Positions 31,810 through 43,189 are shown, counted from the first letter of the stretch. The stretch: DNA of 64,000 nucleotides from Bacillota bacterium (GCA_023443625.1 JAEZTQ010000088.1:26774-90773), one strand, 5' to 3'. A program made the numbers and translations. The notes: generated by a model from the letters alone, not told the origin.

Positions 31810-31871
31810 AAGTTTGTGCCTGCGTAATCCTCGGCACAAACTAACTCAAAGGGAAGGCATGTACTGTTAGT
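31773..31871 (+). mobile_element. 92-nt hairpin insertion with 7-base direct repeats
   Basis: TGTTAGT stands at 31773-31779 and again at 31865-31871, bracketing extra DNA within the peroxidase gene. The insert carries two perfect hairpins: GTGAAAAT/ATTTTCAC (31780-31787, 31796-31803) and AGTTTGTGCC/GGCACAAACT (31811-31820, 31833-31842), then GGGAAGG (31851-31857). Removing one repeat plus the insert restores the reading frame. It could be a MITE-like insertion with a target duplication, or a translational-bypass/RNA-excised element; sequence alone favours the first. Confidence 0.65.
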
Positions 31872-32294
31872 ATGGAAGTCTATAGAGGGAAAACCATACT
31901 TATCGTAAATACTGCAACAGGATGCGGATTTACACCTCAGTATGAAGGGCTTGAAAGATTATATAGAAAATATAAAGAGCAGGGTTTTGAAGTTCTTGAT
32001 TTCCCCTGTAATCAATTTGGCAAACAAGCACCAGGCACAGAAGGGGAGATCAAAAACTTTTGTCAATTAAAATATGATACAACCTTTAAACTTTTTGCAA
32101 AGATAAAAGTGGATGGGCCAGAGACAGTACCTCTTTACCAGTATTTAAAAACAAGGCAAGGGGGAAGGTTGGGGAATAGTATTAAGTGGAACTTCACTAA
32201 ATTCTTGGTAGACAAAGAAGGAAATGTAGTAGAGAGATTTGGGTCCAATGTCACACCGGATAGAATAGATGAAAGAGTTAGAACAATCTTATAG
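31872..32294 (+). CDS. Glutathione-peroxidase-like protein, interrupted gene (main part)
   Basis: The 140-aa frame contains the whole GPx catalytic part: LIVNTATGCGFTPQYEGL (peroxidatic Cys in GCGFTP), LDFPCNQFGKQAPGT with the Gln and the resolving-type Cys, and IKWNFTKFLVDKEGNVV with the catalytic Trp/Asn. The missing first beta strand is encoded at 31729, in another frame beyond the insertion. ATG 31872 may be used for restart, with GGGAAGG 14 bases upstream, somewhat far. The product would be an N-truncated but perhaps active thiol peroxidase using thioredoxin. A paralogue follows 20 bases later. Confidence 0.8.
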   Translation: MEVYRGKTILIVNTATGCGFTPQYEGLERLYRKYKEQGFEVLDFPCNQFGKQAPGTEGEIKNFCQLKYDTTFKLFAKIKVDGPETVPLYQYLKTRQGGRLGNSIKWNFTKFLVDKEGNVVERFGSNVTPDRIDERVRTIL

Positions 32295-32314
32295 GATGAG
32301 AATGGAGGGAATTT

Positions 32315-32860
32315 ATGAGTATATTCGATTTTCAAGTGGAAGATTTGAAAGGTGAAGTAAAGACCTTAGAAGAATACAAAGGAAAAGTTCTTTTAATAGT
32401 TAATTCAGCAACAGAATGTGGCTTTACACCCCAATACGATGACTTGCAGGATTTATATGAAAAGTACCAAACCCAGGGCTTTGAAATTCTTGATTTTCCC
32501 TGTAATCAGTTTGGTAACCAAGCACCTGGTACCCTAGAAGAGATTGCAGCTTTCTGTGATTCAAGATTTGGCATTCGTTTCCCTATGTTTTCCAAAACTG
32601 AGGTGAACGGGGATCATGCATTGCCCCTATATACTTATTTGAAAGAACAACAAGGGTTCAAAGGATTTGATTTAAGCAATGAAAGAGCAATGCGAATGGA
32701 TCAGATGTTAATAAAGATAGACCCCAATTATGCCTCTAATAGTGATATTAAATGGAATTTTACCAAATTCTTGGTAGATCGTGAGGGCAATGTAGTTAAT
32801 AGGTTTGAACCAACAGAAGATATGTCCTATGTAGAGGATAAAGTAAGGGAGTTATTATAA
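32315..32860 (+). CDS. Glutathione-peroxidase-like thiol peroxidase
   Basis: The 181-aa protein is a complete GPx: SIFDFQVEDLKGEVKTLEEY, catalytic NSATECGFTPQYDDL (Cys, not selenocysteine), LDFPCNQFGNQAPGT and IKWNFTKFLVDREGNVV. Bacterial members without oligomerisation loop reduce hydroperoxides with thioredoxin rather than glutathione; the thioredoxin at 31382 is the likely donor. It contains an extra segment (GFKGFDLSNERAMRMDQMLI) compared with the 31872 copy. Part of the OhrR-controlled operon, in tandem with its paralogue. Confidence 0.93.
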   Translation: MSIFDFQVEDLKGEVKTLEEYKGKVLLIVNSATECGFTPQYDDLQDLYEKYQTQGFEILDFPCNQFGNQAPGTLEEIAAFCDSRFGIRFPMFSKTEVNGDHALPLYTYLKEQQGFKGFDLSNERAMRMDQMLIKIDPNYASNSDIKWNFTKFLVDREGNVVNRFEPTEDMSYVEDKVRELL

Positions 32861-32905
32861 ATTAAGATTCAGGTATAGAATAGTCATATTAAAGAATAGG
32901 GTATA

Positions 32906-32966
32906 TGGCCGACATAGGAATACTTCTTTGACCGACATAGCTGGCCGACATAGGAATACTTCTTTG
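32906..32966 (+). repeat. Tandem duplication of a 36-base segment
   Basis: A 25-base segment starting TGGCCGACATAGG is identical at 32906-32930 and 32942-32966; the 11 bases between contain a third partial copy (ACCGACATAG). It lies between the peroxidase and ohrR genes. Confidence 0.85.
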
Positions 32967-33030
32967 TATTGAAATGATAGAAATATAGTGTTAAACTAAA
33001 TAGCAATAAATAGAATTTGAGGATATTTTT

Positions 33031-33465
33031 ATGGCGGATGAATATGATGTTTTAAAATTAGAGAATCAATTATGCTTTCCTCTGTATGCCTGCTCCAAGG
33101 AAATCGTAAGAAGATATAAACTCTATCTGGATGATATTGATTTGACTTACACCCAGTATATCACCATGATGGTTCTCTGGGAGAAAAAAGAACTGAATGT
33201 AAAAGATTTGGGAGAGTATCTCTTCTTAGATTCTGGAACTCTGACACCGGTACTCAAGAAGCTGGAGTTAAAAGGACTCATAACAAGAGAAAGATCCAAA
33301 GAGGATGAAAGAACGTTAATTGTTACAATCACAGAAGCAGGAGAGAAGCTAAAAGAAAAAGCAGTAAGTATACCGCAGAATATGGGGGCATGTATCCCCT
33401 TGGACCAGGAAGAGCTAATGGTCTTATACAAACTTCTTCATAAGATTCTTGAAGGAATGGAATAG
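33031..33465 (+). CDS. ohrR: OhrR-like MarR-family peroxide regulator
   Basis: The 144-aa winged-helix protein starts LKLENQLCFPLYACSKEIVR, with the Cys (about residue 15) at the position of the reactive OhrR cysteine that senses organic hydroperoxides, and a second Cys close by. The DNA-binding part follows (LNVKDLGEYLFLDSGTLTPVLKKLE and the wing ERSKEDERTLIVTIT). It should repress the thioredoxin-GPx operon at 31148-31200 and release on oxidation. GAGGA precedes the ATG. It is the last gene of the peroxide-defence block and may also be on the same transcript, giving feedback. Confidence 0.9.
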   Translation: MADEYDVLKLENQLCFPLYACSKEIVRRYKLYLDDIDLTYTQYITMMVLWEKKELNVKDLGEYLFLDSGTLTPVLKKLELKGLITRERSKEDERTLIVTITEAGEKLKEKAVSIPQNMGACIPLDQEELMVLYKLLHKILEGME

Positions 33466-33638
33466 TCCTAGGGTACATATACCATTTTGGATATCAATAA
33501 TACCAAATTAGCAATTAACTAACCTCCAGAGATTTGTTACAATTTATATAAATACTTAATGCAGTTATGGCAAGCAATTAATTATGAAATGAATTATTTG
33601 TAAGCAATAACTTGCATAAGTAAATATAAAACATGTGA

Positions 33639-36761
<3,123 letters not shown>

Positions 36762-36823
36762 GAAATCAGCTCAGCATTACGAGATTGGAGCCTAAGAATA
36801 TAAGTATAAAGTAATGTAAGAAA

Positions 36824-36845
36824 AGGGCCTTAGGGCTCTTTTTTT
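36824..36845 (+). terminator. Intrinsic terminator of lacZ
   Basis: AGGGCC pairs with GGGCTCT (one G-U) around TTA, followed by seven T. Confidence 0.75.
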
Positions 36846-36881
36846 ATGATATAGGAAATTGCTTCCTATATCATAAAAAAA
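36839..36881. terminator. Bidirectional terminator-type palindrome
   Basis: TTTTTATGATATAGGAA pairs perfectly with TTCCTATATCATAAAAA around ATTGC, so each strand shows a stem ending in a T-run. It directly abuts the previous terminator. Confidence 0.75.
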
Positions 36882-36895
36882 TAGACGCGCACCTC

Positions 36896-36959
36896 GCAGT
36901 AATGTAATTATTGCTTCGTAAATCCCCTCGGGCGGGGAGAATGTGCTAAGGGTACATTC
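36896..36959. repeat. Cluster of three small hairpins (possible intergenic repeat element)
   Basis: Three stems follow one another: GCAGTAAT/ATTATTGC (36896-36914), CCCC/GGGG around TCGGGC (36924-36937) and GAATGT/ACATTC (36939-36959). The block is GC-richer than the surroundings. It has the look of a small dispersed intergenic repeat. On its reverse strand the text CGAGG..ATT.ACG is shared with the insertion at 31773-31871. Confidence 0.45.
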
Positions 36960-37048
36960 TTTATTCTATGTTAAAAAGAGTATGAGGTAGAAAAAGCAGT
37001 TGAGATTTAACATTGTAATAAGTGAAATAAAGTATTATGATATTAAAC

Positions 37049-37117
37049 ATGGAGAATAAACATGGAGAATAAACATGGAGAATAAATATGGAGAATAAAT
37101 ATGGAGAATAAATATGG
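37049..37117 (+). repeat. 13-bp tandem repeat, 5.3 copies
   Basis: ATGGAGAATAAAC is repeated head to tail five times (37049-37113; the last three copies end in T) with a partial sixth. Each unit contains GGAG seven bases before the next ATG, like a ribosome site plus start. It lies 130 bases before the AraC gene and could vary in copy number. Confidence 0.92.
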
Positions 37118-37245
37118 TAAATTGATCTGAAACTATTTTTACATAATTATATGAACATTTAAAAGTGGAGAATTAGTGTTTATGCAAAATTTTTTCAGAA
37201 ACCATAAAATTGTTGAATTTGGTAGCAATATATTGGGGGTGTAAT

Positions 37246-38091
37246 ATGCCGTTTATAATACCACAGGAGGCTTTTAGAAATGATAGAATTTATCATAATT
37301 TTGGCACAGACTACTCTAATGTTGTTGGATGTGGATTTTTAAATAAAATAGGCAAGGATTGTTGGGAGAACAATACTATATTTAGGCATTATGCCATTGT
37401 ATTGGTTCTAAGTGGCAAAGCAAAACAAATAGATGAAGAAGGGAAAGAGACTGAAATCAAGCCGGGATGTCTTATTCAAAGAATTCCAGATAAGCAGCAA
37501 TCGCTTATTATAGACTCGGATGGAAGTTGGTTAGAATTTTTTATCTGTATTAGCGCCAGTATGTATGAGGCTCTCATCTCAATGAATTTATTAGATAAAG
37601 AGCAAAATGTACTTTATCCAGGAATTAATCGAGCTATCTACGATGAGTGTAATACATTGCTTAATTCCATGAAAAAAACCCACCCTTCGGAAATTGATAT
37701 TTTACTTCCGGAAGCCTTAAAAATTATTCTTATCCTTCATAGATTACATAAAGAGAAGGGTACAAGTAGCAAGGACCGTGAGTTAATTAAAAAAGCCTGT
37801 TTGCTCTTATCCAAACCAACAGCCTATCATGAATCAGTTCTTGAGGTTGCCAAGGAATTGGGAATAGGCTATGAGAAATTTAGAAAACTATTTAAAAACC
37901 AGGTTGGTGTATCTCCAGGCAATTATGTATTGCAAAAGCGCATGGATTATGCAAAAACCTGCTTAATGGAAAAGAATAAAAGTATAAAAGAAATTGCAAT
38001 AGAGCTGGGTTTTTCCGATGCCTATGCTTTTTCTAAGCAATTTCGTAATATGGTAGGAGTAGCTCCCAGTGAGTTTCGTAAATATTATTGA
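37246..38091 (+). CDS. AraC-family regulator
   Basis: ATG 37246 behind GGGGGTG is preferred over a TTG at 37210. The 281-aa protein has a cupin-like sensory half (HYAIVLVLSGKAKQIDEEG, CLIQRIPDKQQS) and a C-terminal double helix-turn-helix (VLEVAKELGIGYEKFRKLFK, IKEIAIELGFSDAYAFSKQF, ending VAPSEFRKYY). The ligand is unknown; the position after lacZ suggests control of galactoside use. The tandem repeat array lies in its leader. Confidence 0.9.
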   Translation: MPFIIPQEAFRNDRIYHNFGTDYSNVVGCGFLNKIGKDCWENNTIFRHYAIVLVLSGKAKQIDEEGKETEIKPGCLIQRIPDKQQSLIIDSDGSWLEFFICISASMYEALISMNLLDKEQNVLYPGINRAIYDECNTLLNSMKKTHPSEIDILLPEALKIILILHRLHKEKGTSSKDRELIKKACLLLSKPTAYHESVLEVAKELGIGYEKFRKLFKNQVGVSPGNYVLQKRMDYAKTCLMEKNKSIKEIAIELGFSDAYAFSKQFRNMVGVAPSEFRKYY

Positions 38092-38145
38092 TTAGGGAAT
38101 CTAGCAGTTGATATGTTTTTTTATTTAAAAGGAGGATGAAAGATA

Positions 38146-38979
38146 ATGGAATTTAATATAATAGAATTCATTAAAGTTATTATTCTTGGTATAGTGGAGG
38201 GAATCACAGAATGGTTGCCTATTAGCAGTACAGGGCATATGTTATTGGTCGATGAGTTTTTACCGCTTGATAGGAGTGAAGCCTTTACGGAGATGTTTTT
38301 TGTAGTTATTCAACTGGGAGCTATTTTAGCCGTTGTATTAATGTTTTGGAACAAGATGTTTCCCTTCCAGTTCAAAGACAAAACCCAGCCCATTGTCAAA
38401 AAAGATATTTTTTCACTCTGGTTTAAGGTAGTGGTAGCTTGTATTCCCGGTGCTATGGTAACCATTCTTTTTGATGACTATATCGAAGCACATCTGCATA
38501 CTCCAATTGTTATCGCAGCGGCTTTGATTTTTTACGGAATTGCTTTTATTTTGATTGAAAATCGAATGAAGAAGCGAAATGCTAACATCAGTAAACTATC
38601 AGATATAACCTACAAAGCAGCACTAATGATTGGATTCTTTCAAGTATTATCAATCATACCCGGTACCTCACGTTCAGGGGCAACAATTATTGGTGCTCTG
38701 TTAATTGGTGTATCCAGAGTTGCTGCCGCAGAATTTACATTTTTTCTGGCCGTACCGGTAATGTTTGGACTAAGTGCCTTAAAGATAATAAAATTTGGTT
38801 TTGCCTTTACAGGCGCAGAGGTCTTAACTCTAGTGCTTGGTATGGTGGTCGCATTTATAGTATCTGTGCTTGTAATCAAATTTTTAATGAGCTATATCAA
38901 AAAGCACGACTTTAAGGTATTCGGCTGGTACCGGATTGTACTTGGGGTAATCCTATTATTGTATTTTGGAATTAGTTAA
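38146..38979 (+). CDS. uppP: Undecaprenyl-diphosphatase UppP (BacA)
   Basis: The 277-aa membrane protein has the two BacA signature regions: GIVEGITEWLPISSTGHMLL (residues about 14-33) and PGTSRSGATIIGAL (about 170). It dephosphorylates undecaprenyl pyrophosphate so that the lipid carrier can be reused in cell-wall synthesis, and gives bacitracin tolerance. About eight TM helices are predicted. AAAGGAGG precedes the ATG. The BlaI/BlaR1 pair just downstream also concerns cell-wall stress. Confidence 0.95.
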   Translation: MEFNIIEFIKVIILGIVEGITEWLPISSTGHMLLVDEFLPLDRSEAFTEMFFVVIQLGAILAVVLMFWNKMFPFQFKDKTQPIVKKDIFSLWFKVVVACIPGAMVTILFDDYIEAHLHTPIVIAAALIFYGIAFILIENRMKKRNANISKLSDITYKAALMIGFFQVLSIIPGTSRSGATIIGALLIGVSRVAAAEFTFFLAVPVMFGLSALKIIKFGFAFTGAEVLTLVLGMVVAFIVSVLVIKFLMSYIKKHDFKVFGWYRIVLGVILLLYFGIS

Positions 38980-39161
38980 GTCTTTTTGTGAATTGGTACA
39001 TTCATTCTATGTAACAAGTGATGAATACGACTTATCAATAATTTGCAGAAACCATCTTCAGTTGTAATGTTTGAATTTGTATTGGAAAGCGCATTGTGGT
39101 ATAACTAAGAAGATGAATTTATTAGAGTAATTACAATAGTTTAAGACATTGGAGAAAAAGA

Positions 39162-39362
39162 ATGGATACAACGGTAAGAAGCAACATTAAAATAGGTGCT
39201 AAGGTAATGGTCGTGCAGAAGCAAGATCAGAGAACTGGTAAATTAACAGAAGGTGTGGTTATAAAATTACTTACCAATTCTTCAAACCACCCAAGGGGTA
39301 TTAAGGTGATGTTGGAAGGTGGAATTGTTGGACGTGTTCAAAAATATTATAGAGATTTTTAA
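39162..39362 (+). CDS. ywbE: YwbE family protein
   Basis: The 66-aa protein (DTTVRSNIKIGAKVMVVQKQ, then a GVVIKLLTNSSNHPRGIKV segment and GRVQKYY end) matches the YwbE/DUF2196 family of small beta-rich proteins of unknown function. The HPRGIKV block is the family's best-conserved part. GGAGAAAAAG lies before the ATG. It is monocistronic, ending before the hairpin at 39453. Confidence 0.9.
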   Translation: MDTTVRSNIKIGAKVMVVQKQDQRTGKLTEGVVIKLLTNSSNHPRGIKVMLEGGIVGRVQKYYRDF

Positions 39363-39452
39363 ATAAACATATTGATATTTAAACCTAATATTAATTTGAT
39401 ATATTTATAGCACAAAGGTATCTTAAGAAGAAAACACGTTCATTTTATGAAG

Positions 39453-39497
39453 TGCACCCTAAACATTAGAAAAATCTAATTTTGGAGGTGCATTTTT
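39453..39497 (+). terminator. Long hairpin terminator after ywbE
   Basis: TGCACC (39453-39458) pairs with GGTGCA (39487-39492), continued inwards by CTAAA/TTTGG and ATTAGA/TCTAAT, with five T after the stem. Confidence 0.85.
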
Positions 39498-39595
39498 ATA
39501 TCTATCTACTTTATACAATTACATATTTATAAAGTCTTGCAATTGACTAATTATAGATAGCTTTCATAAGAGGATATTTATGTAAGTAATCCCCC

Positions 39596-39652
39596 TTGAC
39601 ATATTTGGTTGGTAGTTATAGACTAATTATATGGTTGGTAATTACCAACCAT
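39596..39652 (+). promoter_or_regulatory. BlaI-type promoter and 22-bp perfect palindrome
   Basis: TTGACA (39596-39601), 17 bases, TAGACT (39619-39624). ATGGTTGGTAATTACCAACCAT (39631-39652) is wholly symmetric and lies at +1 to +20. A half site GGTTGGTA (39607-39614) sits in the spacer. This fits autorepression by the BlaI-like protein encoded next. Confidence 0.85.
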
Positions 39653-39667
39653 GATGGGAGGTTTATA

Positions 39668-40030
39668 ATGAAAGAATTAAAATTGTGCGAAAGCGATTAT
39701 CGCTTCATGTGTGTTATATGGGATCATGAGCCAGTATCATCTGGAAAGCTGGTGGAACTTTGCGCAGATAAACTAGGGTGGAAGAAATCAACAACCTATA
39801 CCACACTGAAAAAGCTTTGTGACAAGGGTTTCACCCAGAATGTAGATACCATTGTTTCCTCTCTGATACCTAGAGAAAAGGTTAGGGCATATGAGAGTGA
39901 ACGATTTGTAGAGCGCACCTTTGAAGGGTCCTTACCTGGGTTTCTAGTATCCTTTCTCGGAGGTAAGACTTTATCGGAGCAGGAAGCGGCGGAGCTAAAA
40001 CGTCTCATAGATGCCCACAAGGAGGGATAG
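39668..40030 (+). CDS. BlaI/MecI-family repressor
   Basis: ATG 39668 follows GGGAGG; the frame upstream to 39596 lies over the promoter. The 120-aa winged-helix protein shows the BlaI pattern: CESDYRFMCVIWDHEPVSSG, LGWKKSTTYTTLKKLCDKGF and a C-terminal dimerisation helix (FVERTFEGSLPGFLVSFLGG). It should bind the palindrome at 39631 and be cleaved when its partner BlaR1-like protease is activated. The next gene begins one base after its stop. Confidence 0.93.
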   Translation: MKELKLCESDYRFMCVIWDHEPVSSGKLVELCADKLGWKKSTTYTTLKKLCDKGFTQNVDTIVSSLIPREKVRAYESERFVERTFEGSLPGFLVSFLGGKTLSEQEAAELKRLIDAHKEG

Positions 40031-40031
40031 G

Positions 40032-41798
40032 ATGGAAGCTGCATTTTTGAACATACTCAATATGAGTGTTACAGCAAGTTATGTGATTATAGCCGTTGTC
40101 TTAATACGGCTGCTACTGATAAAAGCACCAAAGAAATGCACCTATCTACTCTGGACCGTAGTAGGATTTCGTCTTTGGTGTCCAGTATCCTTTCAGTCTG
40201 TATTTAGTATCTTTGGTCTTAAGCTGTTTGATATGACCACGGCACAAAAAATGGGAGGAAGCGAAGGAAAGATGCTCCAATATGTGCCTGATAATATAGG
40301 AATTATGGCCCGTCCACAGGTAACCCTAGGGATTCCCACCGCTAACACCATAATTACAGATTCCCTGCCAGCGGGAACACCAGTAGCAAGTATTAATCCT
40401 ATGCAAGTATGGCTTGGTGTCAGTACAGTCCTTTGGTGCGTTGGCATAGTGATATTGTTATGTTACAGTATTTTTACCTATGTTAAGATATATCGCAGCA
40501 TGGAGAAAGCAATTTTGCTAGAGGGAAATGTATATGAATCAGATAGAATATCTTCTCCTTTTGTATTAGGATTCATTCAGCCTAAAATCTATATCCCCTT
40601 TGGCCTTGATAAAAATACCATGGGTTATGTATTAACCCACGAGAGATATCATATCAAACGCTTTGACCATATGGTAAAACCTATGGCTTTCCTGCTCCTT
40701 ACCCTTCATTGGTTCAATCCCCTTTGCTGGGTTGCATTTATCCTCATGAGTCGGGACATGGAAATGAGCTGTGATGAGGCAGTACTTACAGGGGAAGAAA
40801 ATATTCGAAAGGCTTATAGTCTCTCCTTATTATCCTTTGCCTCTAACAGGCGCTTGCCAGCACCAAACCCGCTGGCCTTTGGTGAAACAGGTGTGAAGAG
40901 GAGAATTAAAAACACCCTTAAATGGAAAAAACCAAAAATGTGGATCACTGTAATTGCCATTGCTTTCAGTATTATTGTTGTGGTAGCTTGCGCTGCAAAT
41001 CCTAGAAGTAAAAAATTATTTGATTTTAAAGATAAAAAAATGGAAATTGCAACTACCATAGACCTGAGAACATCTTCAAAGCCCTTAGTATTAGAGCTAA
41101 GTGAAGTGCAAATGGAGGAACTTGTCTCTAGGTTAAATTCAATTTCTAATACAAAGAAAAGTGAGGAATATGCCGGGTTTACGCGTCTTTATTATATCCA
41201 TGGAGAGCTGGAAGATGGCACAAAAATCGAAATCAATATGTATGAGGATAAGGGTGAGAAGCTGGATATCCTGTGGGGTAAGAAGAGATATGTGATTAGA
41301 GATCAGGAGTTTATATCCTATGTCAGCAATATTTTTTCAAGAAAGGATAGGGTGTTGGCAACGAAGGAAAGTGGGGATACCTATGCTGATGATACCTATA
41401 TTGAAGGAACTTACGTTTCCTCCACCTGTCTGTATATGAACCCTCTTAGTTCTTTTTATCCCTTCGATGGAGATTCAGGTTATAAATATATCATTGAGAA
41501 GGATGGGTTTACCATTATTAATAAAAGCGATAATGTGGAAATGTTTTCGGCTCAGTCAATAGAGTGGAACTGGCAACCCTTCCCTTATACAGAGGAAGAA
41601 TGGAAGGCACTGTTTATTCCTGGAGCATACGCTTTGTATATTAGTAACTATAAGAATTGCCAATATGTAGAGCTATCCAGAAAGTACAGATTACTCCGCA
41701 TGGATGAAGAACTATGGCTATTGGATATAAATGAAAATCCTCAAATGGGTGTGTATTTATGGAGTATATATACCCTAGTTCAAAAAGAGATAGGATGA
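40032..41798 (+). CDS. BlaR1/MecR1-like M56 sensor protease
   Basis: ATG 40032 follows AAGGAGGG. The 588-aa protein has N-terminal TM helices (ASYVIIAVVLIRLLLI), the M56 zinc protease site HERYH within VLTHERYHIKRFDHM (HExxH) and the downstream Glu region SRDMEMSCDEAVL, then a TM helix (ITVIAIAFSIIVVVACAA) near residue 310 and a C-terminal extracellular part of about 270 residues. That part is not a penicillin-binding domain (no SxxK/KTG); it resembles the DUF-type sensors of many Firmicute BlaR1 paralogues. The inducer is unknown. Co-transcribed with BlaI. Confidence 0.88.
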   Translation: MEAAFLNILNMSVTASYVIIAVVLIRLLLIKAPKKCTYLLWTVVGFRLWCPVSFQSVFSIFGLKLFDMTTAQKMGGSEGKMLQYVPDNIGIMARPQVTLGIPTANTIITDSLPAGTPVASINPMQVWLGVSTVLWCVGIVILLCYSIFTYVKIYRSMEKAILLEGNVYESDRISSPFVLGFIQPKIYIPFGLDKNTMGYVLTHERYHIKRFDHMVKPMAFLLLTLHWFNPLCWVAFILMSRDMEMSCDEAVLTGEENIRKAYSLSLLSFASNRRLPAPNPLAFGETGVKRRIKNTLKWKKPKMWITVIAIAFSIIVVVACAANPRSKKLFDFKDKKMEIATTIDLRTSSKPLVLELSEVQMEELVSRLNSISNTKKSEEYAGFTRLYYIHGELEDGTKIEINMYEDKGEKLDILWGKKRYVIRDQEFISYVSNIFSRKDRVLATKESGDTYADDTYIEGTYVSSTCLYMNPLSSFYPFDGDSGYKYIIEKDGFTIINKSDNVEMFSAQSIEWNWQPFPYTEEEWKALFIPGAYALYISNYKNCQYVELSRKYRLLRMDEELWLLDINENPQMGVYLWSIYTLVQKEIG

Positions 41799-41966
41799 GT
41801 CCACTTTAAGCCTTTATAAATTAGGTAGTTTACTATAGCATTGCTAACAACTGGAAGCAAGAGTGTTGTCCAGCAGCAAAAGGGACAGTTGATATAGTTC
41901 GCAGCAATTGATGTTTAGCCAGAGTTCTGAAATTTGATGAATGGGAAGGAAAGATAAATCTATAAA

Positions 41967-42007
41967 GAACGCATATTAGTTTCCATTAGTGAAACTAATA
42001 TGCGTTC
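41967..42007. terminator. 17-bp perfect hairpin between convergent genes
   Basis: GAACGCATATTAGTTTC (41967-41983) pairs exactly with 41991-42007 around CATTAGT; TTCGTTGTTTGTT follows. Confidence 0.8.
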
Positions 42008-42052
42008 TTCGTTGTTTGTTATATTTTGCAACAGCACTCTCTTATATATGGG

Positions 42053-43189
42053 TTATCTAGGGTTTGACATATCAAGAAGCTTCGTTTTTAAATCGTTCTC
42101 AATGCGATTTAATTCAATTTCAGCTTCCTTTCTCTTTTGACGGCCTTCTGTCTGGATACGAAGTACTTCATCAAGGGTTGAGATTAAGGATTCGTTGGTA
42201 ATGCGTAAGGTTTCAATATCAACAATACCTCGTTCTGATTCCTTAGCAGTCTCAATGGTTGCCATCTTAAGAGTCTCTGCATTCTTCTTTAACAGTTCAT
42301 TGGTCATATCAGTAACTTCTCTTTGAGCCTTGGCAGCCTGTACAGAGTGTGCAACACCAACAGCAAGAACCATCTGACTTTTCCACAAAGGTATGGTATT
42401 AACAATGGTTGACTGTATCTTTTCTACCATCATCGAGTCATTTTCCTGTACTAATCGAATCTGGGGTGCCATCTGAATTGAGATCATTCTTGTTAATTCC
42501 AAGTCATAAATTTTCTTCTCAAATCGGTTACAGGTGGCAACCAGGTCATTGACTGCCTGAGCGTCTTCAGGAAGATTGCTGATGGTGGATTTCTCAATTA
42601 ATTTTGGCAGTTCCTCTGACTGGACTTTTGTTAATTTCTTTTTACCTGCCAAGATATACATGGAAAGCTCTTTGAAATAGGTTTTATTCAACTCATACAT
42701 CTTGTCCAGCATGGCAATATCTTTTAATAATTGTATCTGATGGGTTTCAAGTACTTGACATATTTTATTGACATTTACTTCAGCTTTATCATATTTTGCT
42801 TTCATCATGCTGAGTTTATTTGAGGTTTTTTTGAAAAATCCCAAGAACCCCTTTTCTTCCGTATCAGAATCAAAGTTCTTTAATTCTAATACGACACCGG
42901 AGAGCATCTCGCCAATCTCACCTAGATCCTTGGTTTTTATATTGTTTAAGGTGGATTCTGAAAAATCTGCAATCTTTTTTTGTGCACCCGCACCATATTG
43001 AAGTATGAGATTAGATTTAGTAAGATCAATAGCCTCGGCAAAAGTATTAACCATCTTTTGTTCATCCAAAGTTAGATTGCTTTCGTCAAATACAATAGCC
43101 TCTGGTTTTGGTGTTTCCTTAGTAATAATTGCTTGTTGGATTGCCTCCTCACCAAAAGGATCAAAGGTTAATGTAGGAACTTCATTCAT
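42053..43189 (-). CDS. TelA-family toxic anion resistance protein
   Basis: The 378-aa protein is a typical TelA/YceH: long helical, cytosolic, with the conserved core LGEIGEMLSGVV, GFLGFFKKTSNKL, MLDKMYELNKTYFKEL and the HSVQAAKAQREVTDMTNELL region. Family members give tellurite and envelope-stress tolerance and are found with XpaC-like proteins. It overlaps the XpaC gene by eight bases and is the second gene of the unit. An AGGAGG site is present. Confidence 0.92.
   Translation of the reverse strand: MNEVPTLTFDPFGEEAIQQAIITKETPKPEAIVFDESNLTLDEQKMVNTFAEAIDLTKSNLILQYGAGAQKKIADFSESTLNNIKTKDLGEIGEMLSGVVLELKNFDSDTEEKGFLGFFKKTSNKLSMMKAKYDKAEVNVNKICQVLETHQIQLLKDIAMLDKMYELNKTYFKELSMYILAGKKKLTKVQSEELPKLIEKSTISNLPEDAQAVNDLVATCNRFEKKIYDLELTRMISIQMAPQIRLVQENDSMMVEKIQSTIVNTIPLWKSQMVLAVGVAHSVQAAKAQREVTDMTNELLKKNAETLKMATIETAKESERGIVDIETLRITNESLISTLDEVLRIQTEGRQKRKEAEIELNRIENDLKTKLLDMSNPR

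Noticed and set aside
31780..31864. Group II intron remnant in the GPx gene (insert begins GTG)
   Set aside because: Only 92 bases, without a domain V-like hairpin or the expected 3' end; direct repeats fit an insertion better.
37049..37117. CRISPR array
   Set aside because: Thirteen-base units are directly adjacent without spacers; it is a simple tandem repeat.
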